From: Rhodoblastus acidophilus
Lineage (GTDB): Bacteria > Pseudomonadota > Alphaproteobacteria > Rhizobiales > Beijerinckiaceae
Reading direction: 5' to 3'
NCBI RefSeq assembly: GCF_009720655.1
Contig: NZ_WNKS01000017.1
Coordinates: 21,055-85,054 of the forward strand
DNA length: 64,000 nucleotides
Under the pieces are notes generated by a model, which searched no databases, was not told the origin of the DNA, and saw only the letters and a list, made by a program, of their open reading frames with translations. Each line of letters begins with the position of its first letter. Within the stretch, counting starts at the first letter, position 1. Positions 13,123 to 23,094 of this stretch are shown here, one piece after another. A program made the position numbers and the translations under genes.

Positions 13123-14298
13123 ATGCTGATCTCCTTCTTCACGGCGCTGCGCGAGGCGCAGGTTCCGGTTTCGCTACGGGAATATCTCACCCTCTGCGAC
13201 GCGCTGTCGCGCGACCTCGCGCAAAAGTCGGTCGAGGATTTTTATTACCTCGCCCGCGCCGCGCTGGTGAAGGACGAGCGCAATCTCGACAAGTTCGACC
13301 GCGTGTTCGCAACCGTGTTCAAGGGCCTGGAGCCCGGCGAGGATTTTTCCGCCAAAGCCGCCATTCCCGAGGACTGGCTGCGAAAGCTCGCCGAAAAATA
13401 TCTGACCGAGGAAGAAAAGAATCAGATCGAGGCGTTGGGCTGGGACAAGATGATGGAGACGCTGAAAAAGCGTCTGGAGGAGCAAAAAGGCCGGCACCAG
13501 GGCGGCAACAAATGGATCGGCACGGCGGGAACCTCGCCCTTCGGCGCCTATGGCTACAATCCCGAAGGGATTCGCATCGGCCAGGACGGCAACCGGAATT
13601 TCCGCGCCGTAAAGGTGTGGGACAAGCGCGACTTCAAGGATCTGGACGGCGACGAGGAGCTGGGCCCGCGCAATATGAAGCTCGCCCTGCGCCGGCTGCG
13701 AAAGCTGGCGCGCACCGGCGCGGCCGAGGAACTCGACCTCGACGGCACCATTGCCGCCACCGCCCGCCAAGGTTTTTTAGATCTCCGCCTGCGCCCCGAG
13801 CGCCGCAACGCCGTAAAAGTCCTGCTGCTGCTCGATATCGGCGGCTCCATGGACTGGCACGTCACCCAGGTCGAACAGCTCTTCTCCGCCGCGCGCTGCG
13901 AGTTCAAGCACTTGGAGCATTTCTACTTCCACAACTGCCTGTACGAAGGCGTGTGGAAGACCAACACCCGCCGCCACGCCGAAAAAACCTCGACCTGGGA
14001 CCTGCTCCACACCTTTCCGCACGACTACAAGCTGATCTTCGTCGGCGACGCCGCGATGAGCCCCTACGAAATCGTCATGGAGGGCGGCTCGGTCGAGCAT
14101 ATGAACGAGGAGCCGGGAAAAGTCTGGCTGGAGCGGGCGCTCACCTGCTGGCCGCACGCGGTCTGGCTCAATCCCACGCCCGAGACGCATTGGCCCTATA
14201 CACAGTCGATCGCCATGATCCAGCGCATCATGGAAAACCGCATGTATCCGCTGACGCTCGAAGGGCTTGAAACGGCCATGCGCGAGTTGACCCGCTGA
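13123..14298 (+). CDS. CoxE-like von Willebrand factor A domain protein
   Basis: 391 residues. The N-terminal half is helical and charged; the C-terminal VWA domain carries the metal-ion site region LLLLDIGGSMDWH (D238), where the family has GGS in place of the classical SxS. The protein belongs to the CoxE/YehP-type VWA proteins that pair with MoxR ATPases in cofactor insertion or complex assembly. The matching MoxR is at 10832-11677 on the opposite strand. Start at 13123 (MLISFFTALREAQVPVSLREYLTL) matches the family. No CO-dehydrogenase or other client gene is present in the window. Confidence 0.85.
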   Translation: MLISFFTALREAQVPVSLREYLTLCDALSRDLAQKSVEDFYYLARAALVKDERNLDKFDRVFATVFKGLEPGEDFSAKAAIPEDWLRKLAEKYLTEEEKNQIEALGWDKMMETLKKRLEEQKGRHQGGNKWIGTAGTSPFGAYGYNPEGIRIGQDGNRNFRAVKVWDKRDFKDLDGDEELGPRNMKLALRRLRKLARTGAAEELDLDGTIAATARQGFLDLRLRPERRNAVKVLLLLDIGGSMDWHVTQVEQLFSAARCEFKHLEHFYFHNCLYEGVWKTNTRRHAEKTSTWDLLHTFPHDYKLIFVGDAAMSPYEIVMEGGSVEHMNEEPGKVWLERALTCWPHAVWLNPTPETHWPYTQSIAMIQRIMENRMYPLTLEGLETAMRELTR

Positions 14299-14311
14299 GC
14301 CGCTGTCGCCC

Positions 14312-14403
14312 GATACGGTTTCCGCAAAATCCCTTCGCGATCCGCGAGAACGAAATCGCGCGGAAATCCTCCAGGCGAAGGGCGGATTTTGCGCGAGCGG
14401 AAT
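14312..14403 (-). repeat. Intergenic palindromic repeat, family A, copy 3 (partial, inverted)
   Basis: The block is the reverse complement of most of the family A unit (atacggtttccgc ... gcggaat), lacking the first hairpin. It starts 13 bp after the stop codon of the VWA gene. Confidence 0.8.
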
Positions 14404-14417
14404 GCTTCCTTGCACAC

Positions 14418-14446
14418 AAAGAAACGCCCGGTCTCACGACCGGGCG
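14418..14446 (-). terminator. Rho-independent terminator of the TorF-family porin gene
   Basis: On the minus strand a perfect 9-bp stem (CGCCCGGTC / GACCGGGCG, four-base loop, 14425-14446) is followed by TTTCTTT. A second GC-rich hairpin (14464-14487) lies between it and the stop codon. Confidence 0.75.
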
Positions 14447-14496
14447 TAAAGTTCTCGGGGAGACCGCCGGCTTATTCGCGCCGGCGGGAACCCGGA

Positions 14497-15456
14497 TTAC
14501 TTGAGGTCCTTCGAGCTCAGGTCGAAGGAGAGCGTCGCCACGAAGCGCTGGTTGGCGTAGGTCGAGCTGTTCGAGCAGGCCACGGCGCTGCAATTATCCG
14601 GAATGCCCGTCAGAGTGTAGGCCTGCGTGGACGACAGGCTGGTGCCGTAGTAGCGCAGGTCCAGCGTGGCGAACTTCCAGGTGTAGGACACGCCGGCGTT
14701 CCAGTAGGCGTAGCTCGGCAGCTTGCCGGTGACCGGGTTGCCGACATAGGTGTAGAACGGAGCAAAATTGTTGTTTCTGTAGACGCCGTCAACATTGCCC
14801 AGCCACTGATAGCCATACTCGCCGGAAATGGCGAAGGCCGACAGCGAACCCGGCATAATGTACTTGACGGTGCCCGACAGATACTCGCCGTCCGCGCCGG
14901 TGTTCAGGTAGCTCGGGGTCGCGAAGAAGTTGAGGCCGAGCGTCAGGCTGTCGTTAACCGCATAGGTCGGCTTGAAGTAGGCCTCGACGAAGGTCGGATT
15001 GCGCGGCGCCAGGCCAGCCGGAGCGCCGCCGGCGACGCCCGTGAGACCGATCGGGGAATCGACATAGCCGTAGACGATGGCGCCGACATCAAAGGCGAAC
15101 GAGCCGAACGTGCCGCGCACGCCGCCCATGCCGTCGATCTCAGCCGCCGGCGAGCCGACCGGGAAGACGTTGTTGGTGAACTTGATCGATTCGGCGGACG
15201 TGCCGATGTAGAGCTGCCAGCTCGGATCGAGGTTGTAGCGCAGTTCCGCGCGGCCCCAGACGGACGGCTGGTGGTTGGACTGGGTGATGCCGCGGAACAG
15301 GTAGTCCGAGGTCAGCGTCGCGCCGATGTTGAAGTCCCACGGGCTGACGGTGATGACCGGAGCGATCGGGGCAGACTTGCTGCTCGGCAGGTCGCCGGCG
15401 AAGGCCGATCCGGCGGAAATCGCCAGCACAGCGGCGGCGATGGAGATCTTGTTCAT
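14497..15456 (-). CDS. TorF-family putative porin
   Basis: 319 residues. A clean signal peptide (MNKISIAAAVLAISAGSAFA) precedes a mature barrel starting with the family signature WDFNIGATLTSDYLFRGITQSNHQPSVWGRAE, followed by alternating strands ending in RFVATLSFDLSSKDLK. This matches the TIGR02001/Gcw_chp group now named TorF family putative porin. The substrate is unknown. The preceding intergenic stretch (15457-15661) contains the perfect palindrome ATTGGCCAAT (15549-15558). The gene lies downstream of malQ on the same strand, but 205 bp away, so it probably has its own promoter. Confidence 0.82.
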   Translation of the reverse strand: MNKISIAAAVLAISAGSAFAGDLPSSKSAPIAPVITVSPWDFNIGATLTSDYLFRGITQSNHQPSVWGRAELRYNLDPSWQLYIGTSAESIKFTNNVFPVGSPAAEIDGMGGVRGTFGSFAFDVGAIVYGYVDSPIGLTGVAGGAPAGLAPRNPTFVEAYFKPTYAVNDSLTLGLNFFATPSYLNTGADGEYLSGTVKYIMPGSLSAFAISGEYGYQWLGNVDGVYRNNNFAPFYTYVGNPVTGKLPSYAYWNAGVSYTWKFATLDLRYYGTSLSSTQAYTLTGIPDNCSAVACSNSSTYANQRFVATLSFDLSSKDLK

Positions 15457-15661
15457 TTTCTTTCTCCGACTTGGAAGAATTCAGTGAGGTGAACATGCTC
15501 CCGCAACCGCCAAGCTCTCAAGGTCAAGACTTGGGCATTTGCCTAATTATTGGCCAATTATCGCCGGCTTGCGTGACTTGCCGGACGCACGTTGCTTAAA
15601 TGTCACATAATTGGGCGCCGCTCGCAGCGAGCCGCCCCCCTCCGAGGAAAGTCCATGGATT

Positions 15662-17689
15662 CTAAGGGGAAGCGCGCGGCGGCCCGAGGCGCGTCAGCCG
15701 GGCGCGCGCCGATTCGTCGAGCAAGTCGCCGGCCGGCGTGACGAAGCGGTGCCGCCAGTTGGGCTTTTCGACGGTCGTGCCGGGAACATTGGGCTGCACG
15801 TCGCTCGCCAGAGCGTCCTCCAGCGACACAAGCTTCAGCACGCACGAGGTCTTGGCGATAAAACTCAGCGCGGCCTCTACCACCGGCTCGGCGTCTTCCG
15901 GCGCCGGGCGCTCGCCCGAGGCCACGCCGGCCTGCTGGAACGCCCACCACAGCAGGCCACGATCCCAGGCGCGAATATCCTCCAGCTCTTGGCGCTCCGC
16001 CTCGCCCTCCAAATCGGCGCCCTTCCACCAGCCGGCCGTCGAAATCATGTCGTGGGTCGAGGTCAGCGCCGCCGCCTGCGGCGACCACGCCTCCGGCGCC
16101 CTGAAACCGTTGGCGTCGCGCTCGAAGCGCAGCACGCGCATGCCCGCCACCCCCTGCGCCGCCAGTTGGTCCTGATAGCCCATCGGCAGGGTTCCCAAAT
16201 CCTCGCCGATCACCAGCGCGCCATGGCGCCAGGATTCCAGCGCCGCCAGCCGGTACAGGGTTTTTGCGGGATAATCGACATAGGCGCCGTCGAGCGCGCC
16301 GCCGCCCTCGGGAATGAGCCACAGCCGGCTCAGGCCCATGACATGGTCGATTCGCAGCCCCCCGGAATGGCGCAGATTGGCCCGCAAGGTGTCGATGAAG
16401 GGCTCGAAAGTCTTCGCCGCGAGCCCGCGCGGCGAAAAGCCGGTCAGCCCCCAGTTCTGGCCCTCAGCGGAATAATAGTCCGGCGGCGCTCCGATGGTCA
16501 GGCCCTGCAAGACTTCGTCGGGACGCGCCCAGGCATGGGCGCCGCTGGGGTCGATGCCGATGGCGAGGTCCGCGATCAGACCGGCGCGCATGCCGTTGTC
16601 GCGGCAGGCGCGCTGCGCCGCGCCATAGCTGCGGGCGACGAGCCATTGCAGGAAAATCTGGAATTCCATCTCTTCCGAACGGGCGGCGGCGCTCTTTTTC
16701 GCCTCGCGCGGTCCCAAACCCTCGGGCCAGCGCCGCCAGCTCCACAGCGCGGGATCGGCGCCGGATTGGGCGCCGTGCAGCACCTCGAACAGCGCGAAAT
16801 CCTTCAAAAGGTCCGAAGCGCCGTCACGGAAGGCGCGGAAATCCGCGAGAGTTTTTTTGCCAGCCTTGGGCAGCAGGTCGTAGAGGGCGCGAAACAGCGC
16901 GCGCTTGGCCGCATGTCCCGCCGGCCAGTCGATCTGCGGCGCGTCCGCGAGCCTGTTCATCCGCTCGCCCAGGCCCGCGGTCTCGACGGCGCGCCTGATC
17001 AGGGATTCGGGAAAAACCAGCGCCGCGCTGGCGCAGAGCGGATTGTAAAACAGCCGCGTCGAGGGGGAATAGGGGCTGTAATGGTCGGGCGTCGCGCCGA
17101 ACAGGGCGTGAACAGGAGAAATCGCCAGGAAATCGGCGCCGAGCCCGGCCGCCGAGCGCGCCAGCGCGGCGACGCCGCCGAAATCGCCGATGCCGCAATC
17201 GTGATCGCCGCGCAGCGAATAGACCTGCGCCGCCAGCCCCCAGCCGGACGCGCCGCCGCTCAGGTCGGCGAAGGTCGTGCAACGCTCCGGCGCGACGGCG
17301 AGGACGCGATCGCCGCCCGGCAGATGCAGGCGATGGTAGCCGGGCGCGTCAAAACCCGGAAGGGCGAGGCCGGACGCCGTCTCGACCGGCCGGATCAGAC
17401 GGCGCGTTCCGTCTTCAAGCGTCGCCTCGACCGGGGTCGCCGCGCCCGCGAGGGGAAGGGGTATGGACTCGCCGACGCGCACGGCGAAACCGTCGCGCTT
17501 TCCGCCTTCGTCCTCGATCAGCCTCAGGGAATGCCGCAAGTCGCCGTCATTTGAAGCGGGAAGCTCGAGCGCGGCCAGAATGGCGCGCAGACTTTCGGCG
17601 GAAACGCGACGATCGGCTCCGCTCTGGTCGCGCCAGAAAATTGAGACTCCCGCGCGGGTTGCGAGGTCCTCGAGCAGCTCGTCCGACAT
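15662..17689 (-). CDS. malQ: 4-alpha-glucanotransferase (amylomaltase, GH77)
   Basis: 675 residues, normal for proteobacterial MalQ with its N-terminal extension. It transfers alpha-1,4-glucan segments in maltodextrin and glycogen metabolism. Signatures: SLRGDHDCGIGDFG, the SPVHALFG loop, the nucleophile region GGLRIDHVMGLSRLW, the acid/base Glu in VIGEDLGTLP and the TSTHDMIST motif. No other glycogen genes are in the window. Short distance to the divergent gene at 17892 leaves a 200-bp promoter region. Confidence 0.95.
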   Translation of the reverse strand: MSDELLEDLATRAGVSIFWRDQSGADRRVSAESLRAILAALELPASNDGDLRHSLRLIEDEGGKRDGFAVRVGESIPLPLAGAATPVEATLEDGTRRLIRPVETASGLALPGFDAPGYHRLHLPGGDRVLAVAPERCTTFADLSGGASGWGLAAQVYSLRGDHDCGIGDFGGVAALARSAAGLGADFLAISPVHALFGATPDHYSPYSPSTRLFYNPLCASAALVFPESLIRRAVETAGLGERMNRLADAPQIDWPAGHAAKRALFRALYDLLPKAGKKTLADFRAFRDGASDLLKDFALFEVLHGAQSGADPALWSWRRWPEGLGPREAKKSAAARSEEMEFQIFLQWLVARSYGAAQRACRDNGMRAGLIADLAIGIDPSGAHAWARPDEVLQGLTIGAPPDYYSAEGQNWGLTGFSPRGLAAKTFEPFIDTLRANLRHSGGLRIDHVMGLSRLWLIPEGGGALDGAYVDYPAKTLYRLAALESWRHGALVIGEDLGTLPMGYQDQLAAQGVAGMRVLRFERDANGFRAPEAWSPQAAALTSTHDMISTAGWWKGADLEGEAERQELEDIRAWDRGLLWWAFQQAGVASGERPAPEDAEPVVEAALSFIAKTSCVLKLVSLEDALASDVQPNVPGTTVEKPNWRHRFVTPAGDLLDESARARLTRLGPPRASP

Positions 17690-17891
17690 GATTTTCCTCC
17701 CGTTGCCTCATGTCGCGAACGATGCGCGACGCGCAAAGCCAATGCAAGTCCAAGGCTTTCTCATTGATGTTGCGTCGCAAAAAAGGACTCTCGCTTTCCA
17801 GAACATGTGCTACCATGCGTTGACAACAAAACTGACATCGAATCTTTACAGTTGCGTCATAGGAAATCCTATCGGCCAGGGCGAACAGACC

Positions 17892-18281
17892 ATGTGCACG
17901 TTGCTTTGCGAGAGGGATTCTGAGGTTTCGCGATCGGTCGCGCGAGCGCTGCGCCATCGCGGCATCGCCGACATCCAGATCGTCAGCAACGCCGCGATGG
18001 CGTCCCGCCTGCTCGACGTGCATGAGGTCGCCGTCGCCGTGGTGGATTTCGCCGGGGAGCAGGAAACGGCGCGACTGGTGCGCTCGCTGTCGGCGCGGGG
18101 CGCCGAGGTCATCCTCTATTCGCACCAGCCGCCCGAACCGGACGCCTTCGCCGACCTGCACTATATTTTCGTCGACAAATCCTTGGACATCGAGGCGCTC
18201 GCCCGTGTCGCCGCCGCCCAGCGCCGCCTCGCCCAACGCCACACCGCCTTGGTCGCCCTCGCGCCCCCTCCTCCCCTGTAG
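17892..18281 (+). CDS. Small diverged receiver-domain protein
   Basis: 129 residues, not recognised as a named family. The layout fits a lone CheY-like receiver: acidic residues near the N-terminus (CERD, E7/D9), a putative phospho-acceptor D52 at the end of the third strand (VAVAVVDF), a Ser at the fourth strand (S77 in ILYSHQ) and a Lys at the fifth (K96 in FVDKSLDIEAL). Sequence around these positions is far from typical CheY. It lies directly upstream, in the same direction, of the atypical globin/PilZ chemoreceptor and may work with it. Start: ATG 17892. Confidence 0.6.
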   Translation: MCTLLCERDSEVSRSVARALRHRGIADIQIVSNAAMASRLLDVHEVAVAVVDFAGEQETARLVRSLSARGAEVILYSHQPPEPDAFADLHYIFVDKSLDIEALARVAAAQRRLAQRHTALVALAPPPPL

Positions 18282-18329
18282 CCGATCAGGACCGGCGCGC
18301 CGCCCCGACAAGGTTCGCGCCAGTCTTTG

Positions 18330-20483
18330 ATGCTTTCTTCGGCGAGTCTCCCTCGGTTCGGACTCGCCATGCTGTCCTTTTCTCGCCTGCGCGCCGCCGG
18401 CAAGGTCTCGAGCACCGGAAGCGGCGACGCCGCGCCGCTCGAACACGCGGCCGCGCGCCTCGTTCCGCAGCTGGGCGCGGTGGTGGAGGCCTACCACCAG
18501 GAATTCGGGCAGGACCCGGAGCTGGCGCTGCTGACGCGCAAGGGCGTCGCGGCGGTGAAGCGGGAGCAGGCCGAGCATTGGCGCGACCTCCTGACCGCGC
18601 CGGCCGACGAGGCGTTCAAGGCGCGGGCGCGCCGGATCGGCGTGGCGTACGCCAAGGCGGGCGTTTCCCCGCGATTCTACCTGCAAAGCTACCTGTTCTT
18701 CTTCGAATCCCTGGTTGAGCGGGCCGGAGGGGAGTCCAGCGAAACCCGGCGCGCGCTCGCGCGCGCCCTGTTCGCCGACATGGAGCTGGCGCTCGCCGCA
18801 TACGTCGAGAACGCCGAGGACCAGATGGTTCAGCTCAGCGCTCAGAACATGGTCAAGTCGGTCGAAGAGGAGGTGCGGGTCGCGCATCGGACCGCGCGAT
18901 CGCGCGCCAGCGATCTCACCGAGATCGTCGGGGAATTGTCGCGCTCCATGGAGGAATTGCGGCGCGGATTCGAAATGATGGAAGGCAGTTCGCGGACCAA
19001 CCGCGACGAGATCAAGTCGGTCGCTTCGGCCGTCGAGGCGTTGCAGGGCAGCAGCCGCGAGGTCGGCGACCAGGCGGAGGAGACGTCGCGACGGGCGAGC
19101 GAAGCGGTCGCCGTCTCGCAGGAGGCGGCGCGGCGCATGGCGCGGCTGACGGAAACGGCGGGACGGGTGGCCGAAATCGTCAAGATGATCGCCGCCATTT
19201 CCTCGCAGACGAACCTGCTGGCGCTGAACGCCGCCATCGAGGCGTCGCGCGCCGGAGACGCCGGGCGCGGCTTCGCCGTGGTCGCGGCCGAAGTCAAGCA
19301 ATTGTCCCAGCGCACCGCCATCGCCACCAAGGAAATCTCCGAGCAGATCGCCGAGATCGTCGCGGCGACCGACGCCACTTCGGCGGCGCTGGCGCAGGTC
19401 GGGGACATGATCGGCGACATGGACGGCATGGCCCGCGGCGTCGCCAGCCACGCCGCCCATCAGGTCGCGCAACTCGACGAAATCACCGTCAACGCCCGCA
19501 CGGCGGCGTCCAACGCCAACAATCTCAGCCGCAGCGCGCGCATGTTCACCGCCGGCGTCATCGAGATCGAGACCATCGCGACAAACGTGCAGGATTTCGG
19601 GGCCAAGGTGGCGGGCATGCTGCGCAGCCTGACCAACCGCCTCACCATCACCGTGCGCGGGTTTTTGGGCGTCGATGGTCGACGGCATCCGCGCGTTCCC
19701 GTCCGTCTGCGCATCGACGTCGACTGCGGCGAACGCCACAACGAGATTTCGACGCTGGAGATTTCGGAAGGCGGCTGCTCGCTCTGGATCGTCGGGCACG
19801 CGTTCGAGGACGGCGCCGACATCGTGCTGCACATCCCCGAAATCGGCTCCGTTCGGGGCAAGACGAGGGGGCGGGATCCCGATGTCGCGCACATCGAATT
19901 CGTCGAACTCTCGGCGGCGCAGCGCGACGCGCTGGCGGCGCTGGTCACGCGCGAGATCGACAAGGACGCGCCGCTGCGGGCCATCGCGGCCCGGCGCCGC
20001 GACCTGGTGCGCGAGGCGATGGAACAGGCGCTCGCCCGCGACGAGATTTCGCTCGAGGACCTGTTCAGCACCGACTACACCCCGATCCCCGACACCAATC
20101 CCGAACAGGTCGCGACCCCCTCGCTGGAGCTGCTCGAACGCATCCTGCCGCCGATCCTGGAAGCCGGGCTCGCGGACGATTCCCGGCTGGCCTTCTGCCT
20201 CGCCGCCGACCGCAACGGCTATATTCCCGTCCACAACACGATCTGGTCGCGCCCCCAGGGCGACGATCCCGTATGGAACGCCCGTCACGCGCGCAACCGC
20301 CGCATTTTCGACGACCGCGCCGGCCTTGCGGCGGCGCGCAATCTCCATGATGTGCTGGTGCAGTCCTATCCGCGCGACCTCGGCGGCGGCGCGGTCGAGA
20401 TGATGAAGGACATTTCCATGCCGATCGCCATCGGCGGCCGGCATTGGGGCGCCCTGCGCATCGCCTTGCCCGTCGGCGCCTGA
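18330..20483 (+). CDS. Soluble chemoreceptor: degenerate globin sensor, MCP signalling domain, PilZ and C-terminal sensor-like domain
   Basis: 717 residues, no membrane segment. N-terminal protoglobin-like sensor (about 35-180), MCP signalling domain with the tip [19 protein letters not shown], a PilZ-like domain at about 447-530 (RRHPR for RxxxR; EISEGG in place of DxSxxG), and a C-terminal domain with [13 protein letters not shown]...[12 protein letters not shown]...MMKDISMPI that recurs in other alphaproteobacterial MCPs. Compared with the IcpA-like neighbour ([17 protein letters not shown]), the proximal haem His position is Tyr here (Y107 in [17 protein letters not shown]). Haem binding by the usual ligand is therefore unlikely. 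ATG 18369 is an alternative start 13 codons later. Confidence 0.82.
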   Translation: MLSSASLPRFGLAMLSFSRLRAAGKVSSTGSGDAAPLEHAAARLVPQLGAVVEAYHQEFGQDPELALLTRKGVAAVKREQAEHWRDLLTAPADEAFKARARRIGVAYAKAGVSPRFYLQSYLFFFESLVERAGGESSETRRALARALFADMELALAAYVENAEDQMVQLSAQNMVKSVEEEVRVAHRTARSRASDLTEIVGELSRSMEELRRGFEMMEGSSRTNRDEIKSVASAVEALQGSSREVGDQAEETSRRASEAVAVSQEAARRMARLTETAGRVAEIVKMIAAISSQTNLLALNAAIEASRAGDAGRGFAVVAAEVKQLSQRTAIATKEISEQIAEIVAATDATSAALAQVGDMIGDMDGMARGVASHAAHQVAQLDEITVNARTAASNANNLSRSARMFTAGVIEIETIATNVQDFGAKVAGMLRSLTNRLTITVRGFLGVDGRRHPRVPVRLRIDVDCGERHNEISTLEISEGGCSLWIVGHAFEDGADIVLHIPEIGSVRGKTRGRDPDVAHIEFVELSAAQRDALAALVTREIDKDAPLRAIAARRRDLVREAMEQALARDEISLEDLFSTDYTPIPDTNPEQVATPSLELLERILPPILEAGLADDSRLAFCLAADRNGYIPVHNTIWSRPQGDDPVWNARHARNRRIFDDRAGLAAARNLHDVLVQSYPRDLGGGAVEMMKDISMPIAIGGRHWGALRIALPVGA

Positions 20484-20719
20484 ACGCGCCGGCGCCGGCC
20501 AGGCCGAAGTTTATTCGGCTGCGTTAATAGCGGCGCAAGGTTTGATCTCTATCAATAAAGCGGATCGGCATGGGTCGCGGCGTCAGCGACCTCATGAGGC
20601 ATGAGGCCGCACGGTCCCGCCGCCAGGACGGCATGTCCCGCATTTCCCGACTTTCCAAACGCGCGTCGCGGCCGGTCGCCCATCGGCATGCGCGGACGGC
20701 GCACATCGAGACATCGGAC

Positions 20720-22435
20720 ATGAACCAGCAGCACGCGTCGAACGCCGGCGTCCTGAACGAGAGATTGCAGTTCATGCGCATGGACGCGCGCACCAGCGCG
20801 GCGCTTGAAAAGCTCAAACCGGTCATCGATCGGGAATTGCCGCTCGCGCTCGACACGTTCTACGATCAGGTGCGCGCGACGCCCGACACGATGCGGTTCT
20901 TCGACAACGAAAACAGAATCAAGGGCGCCAAGAGGCAGCAGCTCGGCCATTGGTCGGCCATCACCACCGGCCAGTTCGATCAGGCCTATTACGAGAAGAC
21001 CCGCCGCATCGGCCTGGCGCATGCGCGCATCGGCCTGGAGCCGCGCTGGTATATCGGCGCTTACGCCCTGATCACCGAGACCCTCGTCACGGCTGTGGTC
21101 AAGGAGCACTGGCCCCGTTTCGCCTTCGGATCGCAGGCCAAGGCGGAGGAGCTGGCGACGGCGATCAGCGCGCTGATGAAGGGCATCTACCTCGACATGG
21201 ACCTCGCCATTTCGGTCTATATCGACGCCGCCGAGGACGCGCGCAAGCGCCAGGAGGCGGAGGCCGCCGAGCGCGAAAGTCAGATGAAGGCGCAGGCCGA
21301 GGAGGCGCGCCAGGCGGCCGAGGCCGAGGCGCTCGCCCGCGAGCGCTCCACCGTGGCGCGCACCATCGGCGCGGGGCTGGCGCGACTGGCGGAAAAAGAT
21401 CTCACCTGGCGCATCACGGAGGAACTGCCGGAGGCATACGCCCAGGTGCAGGCGGATTTCAACGAGGCGGTGGAGCAGCTCGCGGCGGCTTTCGAGGCGG
21501 TGCGCGCCTCGACCGACGCGGTGCATTCCGGCTCGGAGGAAATCGCGGTCGCCTCCAACGACCTGTCGCGGCGCACCGAACAGCAGGCGGCGAGCCTGGA
21601 GGAGACGGCCGCCGCGCTGGATGAGATCACCGCCACGGTGAACAAGACCGCCAGCGGCGCCCGCATCGCCCGCGACTCCGTGTCCGGCGCGCGGGTCGAC
21701 GCCGAGCACGGCGGCGCGATCGTGCGCAAGGCCGTGGAGGCGATGAGCAAGATCGAGAAATCCTCGCGCCAAATCAGCCAGATCATCGGCGTCATCGACG
21801 AGATCGCCTTCCAGACCAACCTGCTGGCGCTGAACGCCGGGGTCGAGGCGGCGCGCGCCGGCGACGCCGGGCGCGGTTTTGCCGTCGTCGCCTCGGAAGT
21901 GCGCGCCCTGGCGCAGCGTTCGGCGGAGGCGGCCAAGGAGATCAAGGATTTGATCTCCACCTCCGGCGCCCAGGTCAGCGAAGGCGTGTCTCTCGTCGCC
22001 GAAACCGGCAAGGCGCTGTCGCAGATCGAGGGACGGGTGGGCGAAATCGCCGGCGTCATCACCGACATCGCGGCCAGCGCCGAGGAACAGGCGACGGGCC
22101 TGCAGCAGGTCAACAGCGCCGTGAACCAGATGGACCAGGTCACGCAACAAAACGCCGCGATGTCGGAGCAGGCGACGGCGGCGAGCCAGTCGCTCGCCCA
22201 GGAAACCGACCGCCTGGCGACGATGATTTCGGAATTCCACATTCTTCGCGCGCAGGAGAGCGTGAGACGCCGCGCCCCGGAACGGATTCGCCGCGAACTG
22301 GAGAAAACGGCGCCCCACGCGTTTCGAAAATCCGCGCCCCCGCCCACCCGCGCCCAACGCGCGCCGCTGAGGGCCGCAGCCGGCGCGCCGCGCCCACCCG
22401 TCGAGGACGACGACCAGGATTGGCGGGAATTTTGA
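20720..22435 (+). CDS. icpA: Globin-coupled soluble chemoreceptor (IcpA-like), first gene of the che operon
   Basis: 571 residues. Protoglobin/HemAT-type sensor at about 15-180 with the expected proximal His H101 in [21 protein letters not shown], then a HAMP-like linker ([20 protein letters not shown]), the MCP signalling domain with tip [24 protein letters not shown], and a C-terminal tail ending DDDQDWREF that may be a CheR/CheB tether. It likely senses O2 or redox state in the cytoplasm. It heads the operon exactly where icpA does in S. meliloti, only six bases before the STAS gene. The start at ATG 20720 is preferred; in-frame upstream starts exist. Confidence 0.88.
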   Translation: MNQQHASNAGVLNERLQFMRMDARTSAALEKLKPVIDRELPLALDTFYDQVRATPDTMRFFDNENRIKGAKRQQLGHWSAITTGQFDQAYYEKTRRIGLAHARIGLEPRWYIGAYALITETLVTAVVKEHWPRFAFGSQAKAEELATAISALMKGIYLDMDLAISVYIDAAEDARKRQEAEAAERESQMKAQAEEARQAAEAEALARERSTVARTIGAGLARLAEKDLTWRITEELPEAYAQVQADFNEAVEQLAAAFEAVRASTDAVHSGSEEIAVASNDLSRRTEQQAASLEETAAALDEITATVNKTASGARIARDSVSGARVDAEHGGAIVRKAVEAMSKIEKSSRQISQIIGVIDEIAFQTNLLALNAGVEAARAGDAGRGFAVVASEVRALAQRSAEAAKEIKDLISTSGAQVSEGVSLVAETGKALSQIEGRVGEIAGVITDIAASAEEQATGLQQVNSAVNQMDQVTQQNAAMSEQATAASQSLAQETDRLATMISEFHILRAQESVRRRAPERIRRELEKTAPHAFRKSAPPPTRAQRAPLRAAAGAPRPPVEDDDQDWREF

Positions 22436-22441
22436 TCCGTG

Positions 22442-22729
22442 ATGACCGAGACGCCCGAAACCGCCGTATTCGCGCTGCCGGCCGCGCTTGACGCCGACGG
22501 CGCGGTCCATCTGGCCAATGCGCTGTGCGACCTGCGCTATGGGCCGTTGACGCTCGACGCGGCGCCCCTGCGCCGCATCGGCGCCCAGGGCCTGCAAACC
22601 CTGCTGTCGGCGGCGCGAAGCTGGCGCGCCGACGCCGTCGCCCTCACCTTCGTCAATTTCAGCGACGAGGCGCTCGACCAGATCCGCGCCATGGGCGTCG
22701 ATCCCGCTCAGGAATTTGGAGACCCTTGA
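22442..22729 (+). CDS. STAS-domain protein of the che operon
   Basis: 95 residues with the STAS fold (FALPAALDADGAVHLANALCDLR...LDAAPLRRIGAQGLQTLLSAARSW). It is the counterpart of orf2 at this place in rhizobial che operons; its role in chemotaxis is not settled. Its TGA overlaps the cheY start by one base (TGATG), so the two are translationally coupled. GTG 22439 is an alternative start one codon upstream. Confidence 0.82.
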   Translation: MTETPETAVFALPAALDADGAVHLANALCDLRYGPLTLDAAPLRRIGAQGLQTLLSAARSWRADAVALTFVNFSDEALDQIRAMGVDPAQEFGDP

Positions 22730-23094
22730 TGAGCATGACGATTTTGACCGTGGACGATTCGAGAACGATGCGCGACATGCTGAACCTCGCGCTCTCGGAG
22801 GCCGGCTACCGTGTGGTGCACGCCATCGACGGCGAACACGGCCTCGAAGTGCTGCGCGCCGAAAAACCCGACATCGTCATCACCGACATCAACATGCCCA
22901 GGCTCGACGGCTACGGTTTTATCGAAGCCGTGCGCGACGATCCCGGATTCCGCAACCTTCCCATCCTGGTGCTGACCACCGAGAACGCGCCCGACAAGAA
23001 GGAGCGCGCGCGAAAGGCCGGCGCGACCGGCTGGATCGTCAAGCCGTTCAACGCGGAAAAACTCGTCAGCGTCGTGCGCCGCGTCGCGGCCTAA
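22729..23094 (+). CDS. cheY1: Chemotaxis response regulator CheY1
   Basis: 121-residue lone receiver. Acid pocket D9/D10, phospho-acceptor D53 in VITDINMPRLDGYGF, the Thr/Lys switch residues in VLTTENAPDKKERARKAGATGWIVKPF. In S. meliloti CheY1 acts as a phosphate sink for the motor-controlling CheY2; the same division of labour is inferred here because a second cheY lies after cheB. Its stop codon TAA is the first triplet of a family B repeat, which separates it from cheA. Confidence 0.93.
   Translation: MSMTILTVDDSRTMRDMLNLALSEAGYRVVHAIDGEHGLEVLRAEKPDIVITDINMPRLDGYGFIEAVRDDPGFRNLPILVLTTENAPDKKERARKAGATGWIVKPFNAEKLVSVVRRVAA

Noticed and set aside
17547..20444. Open frame of about 965 codons on the minus strand
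   Set aside because: It overlaps the malQ start region, the receiver-like gene and the globin/PilZ chemoreceptor; His/Arg/Asp-rich shadow without any recognisable domain.
20552..22597. Open frame of about 680 codons on the minus strand
   Set aside because: Antisense of the icpA-like gene; no motif and no ribosome site.
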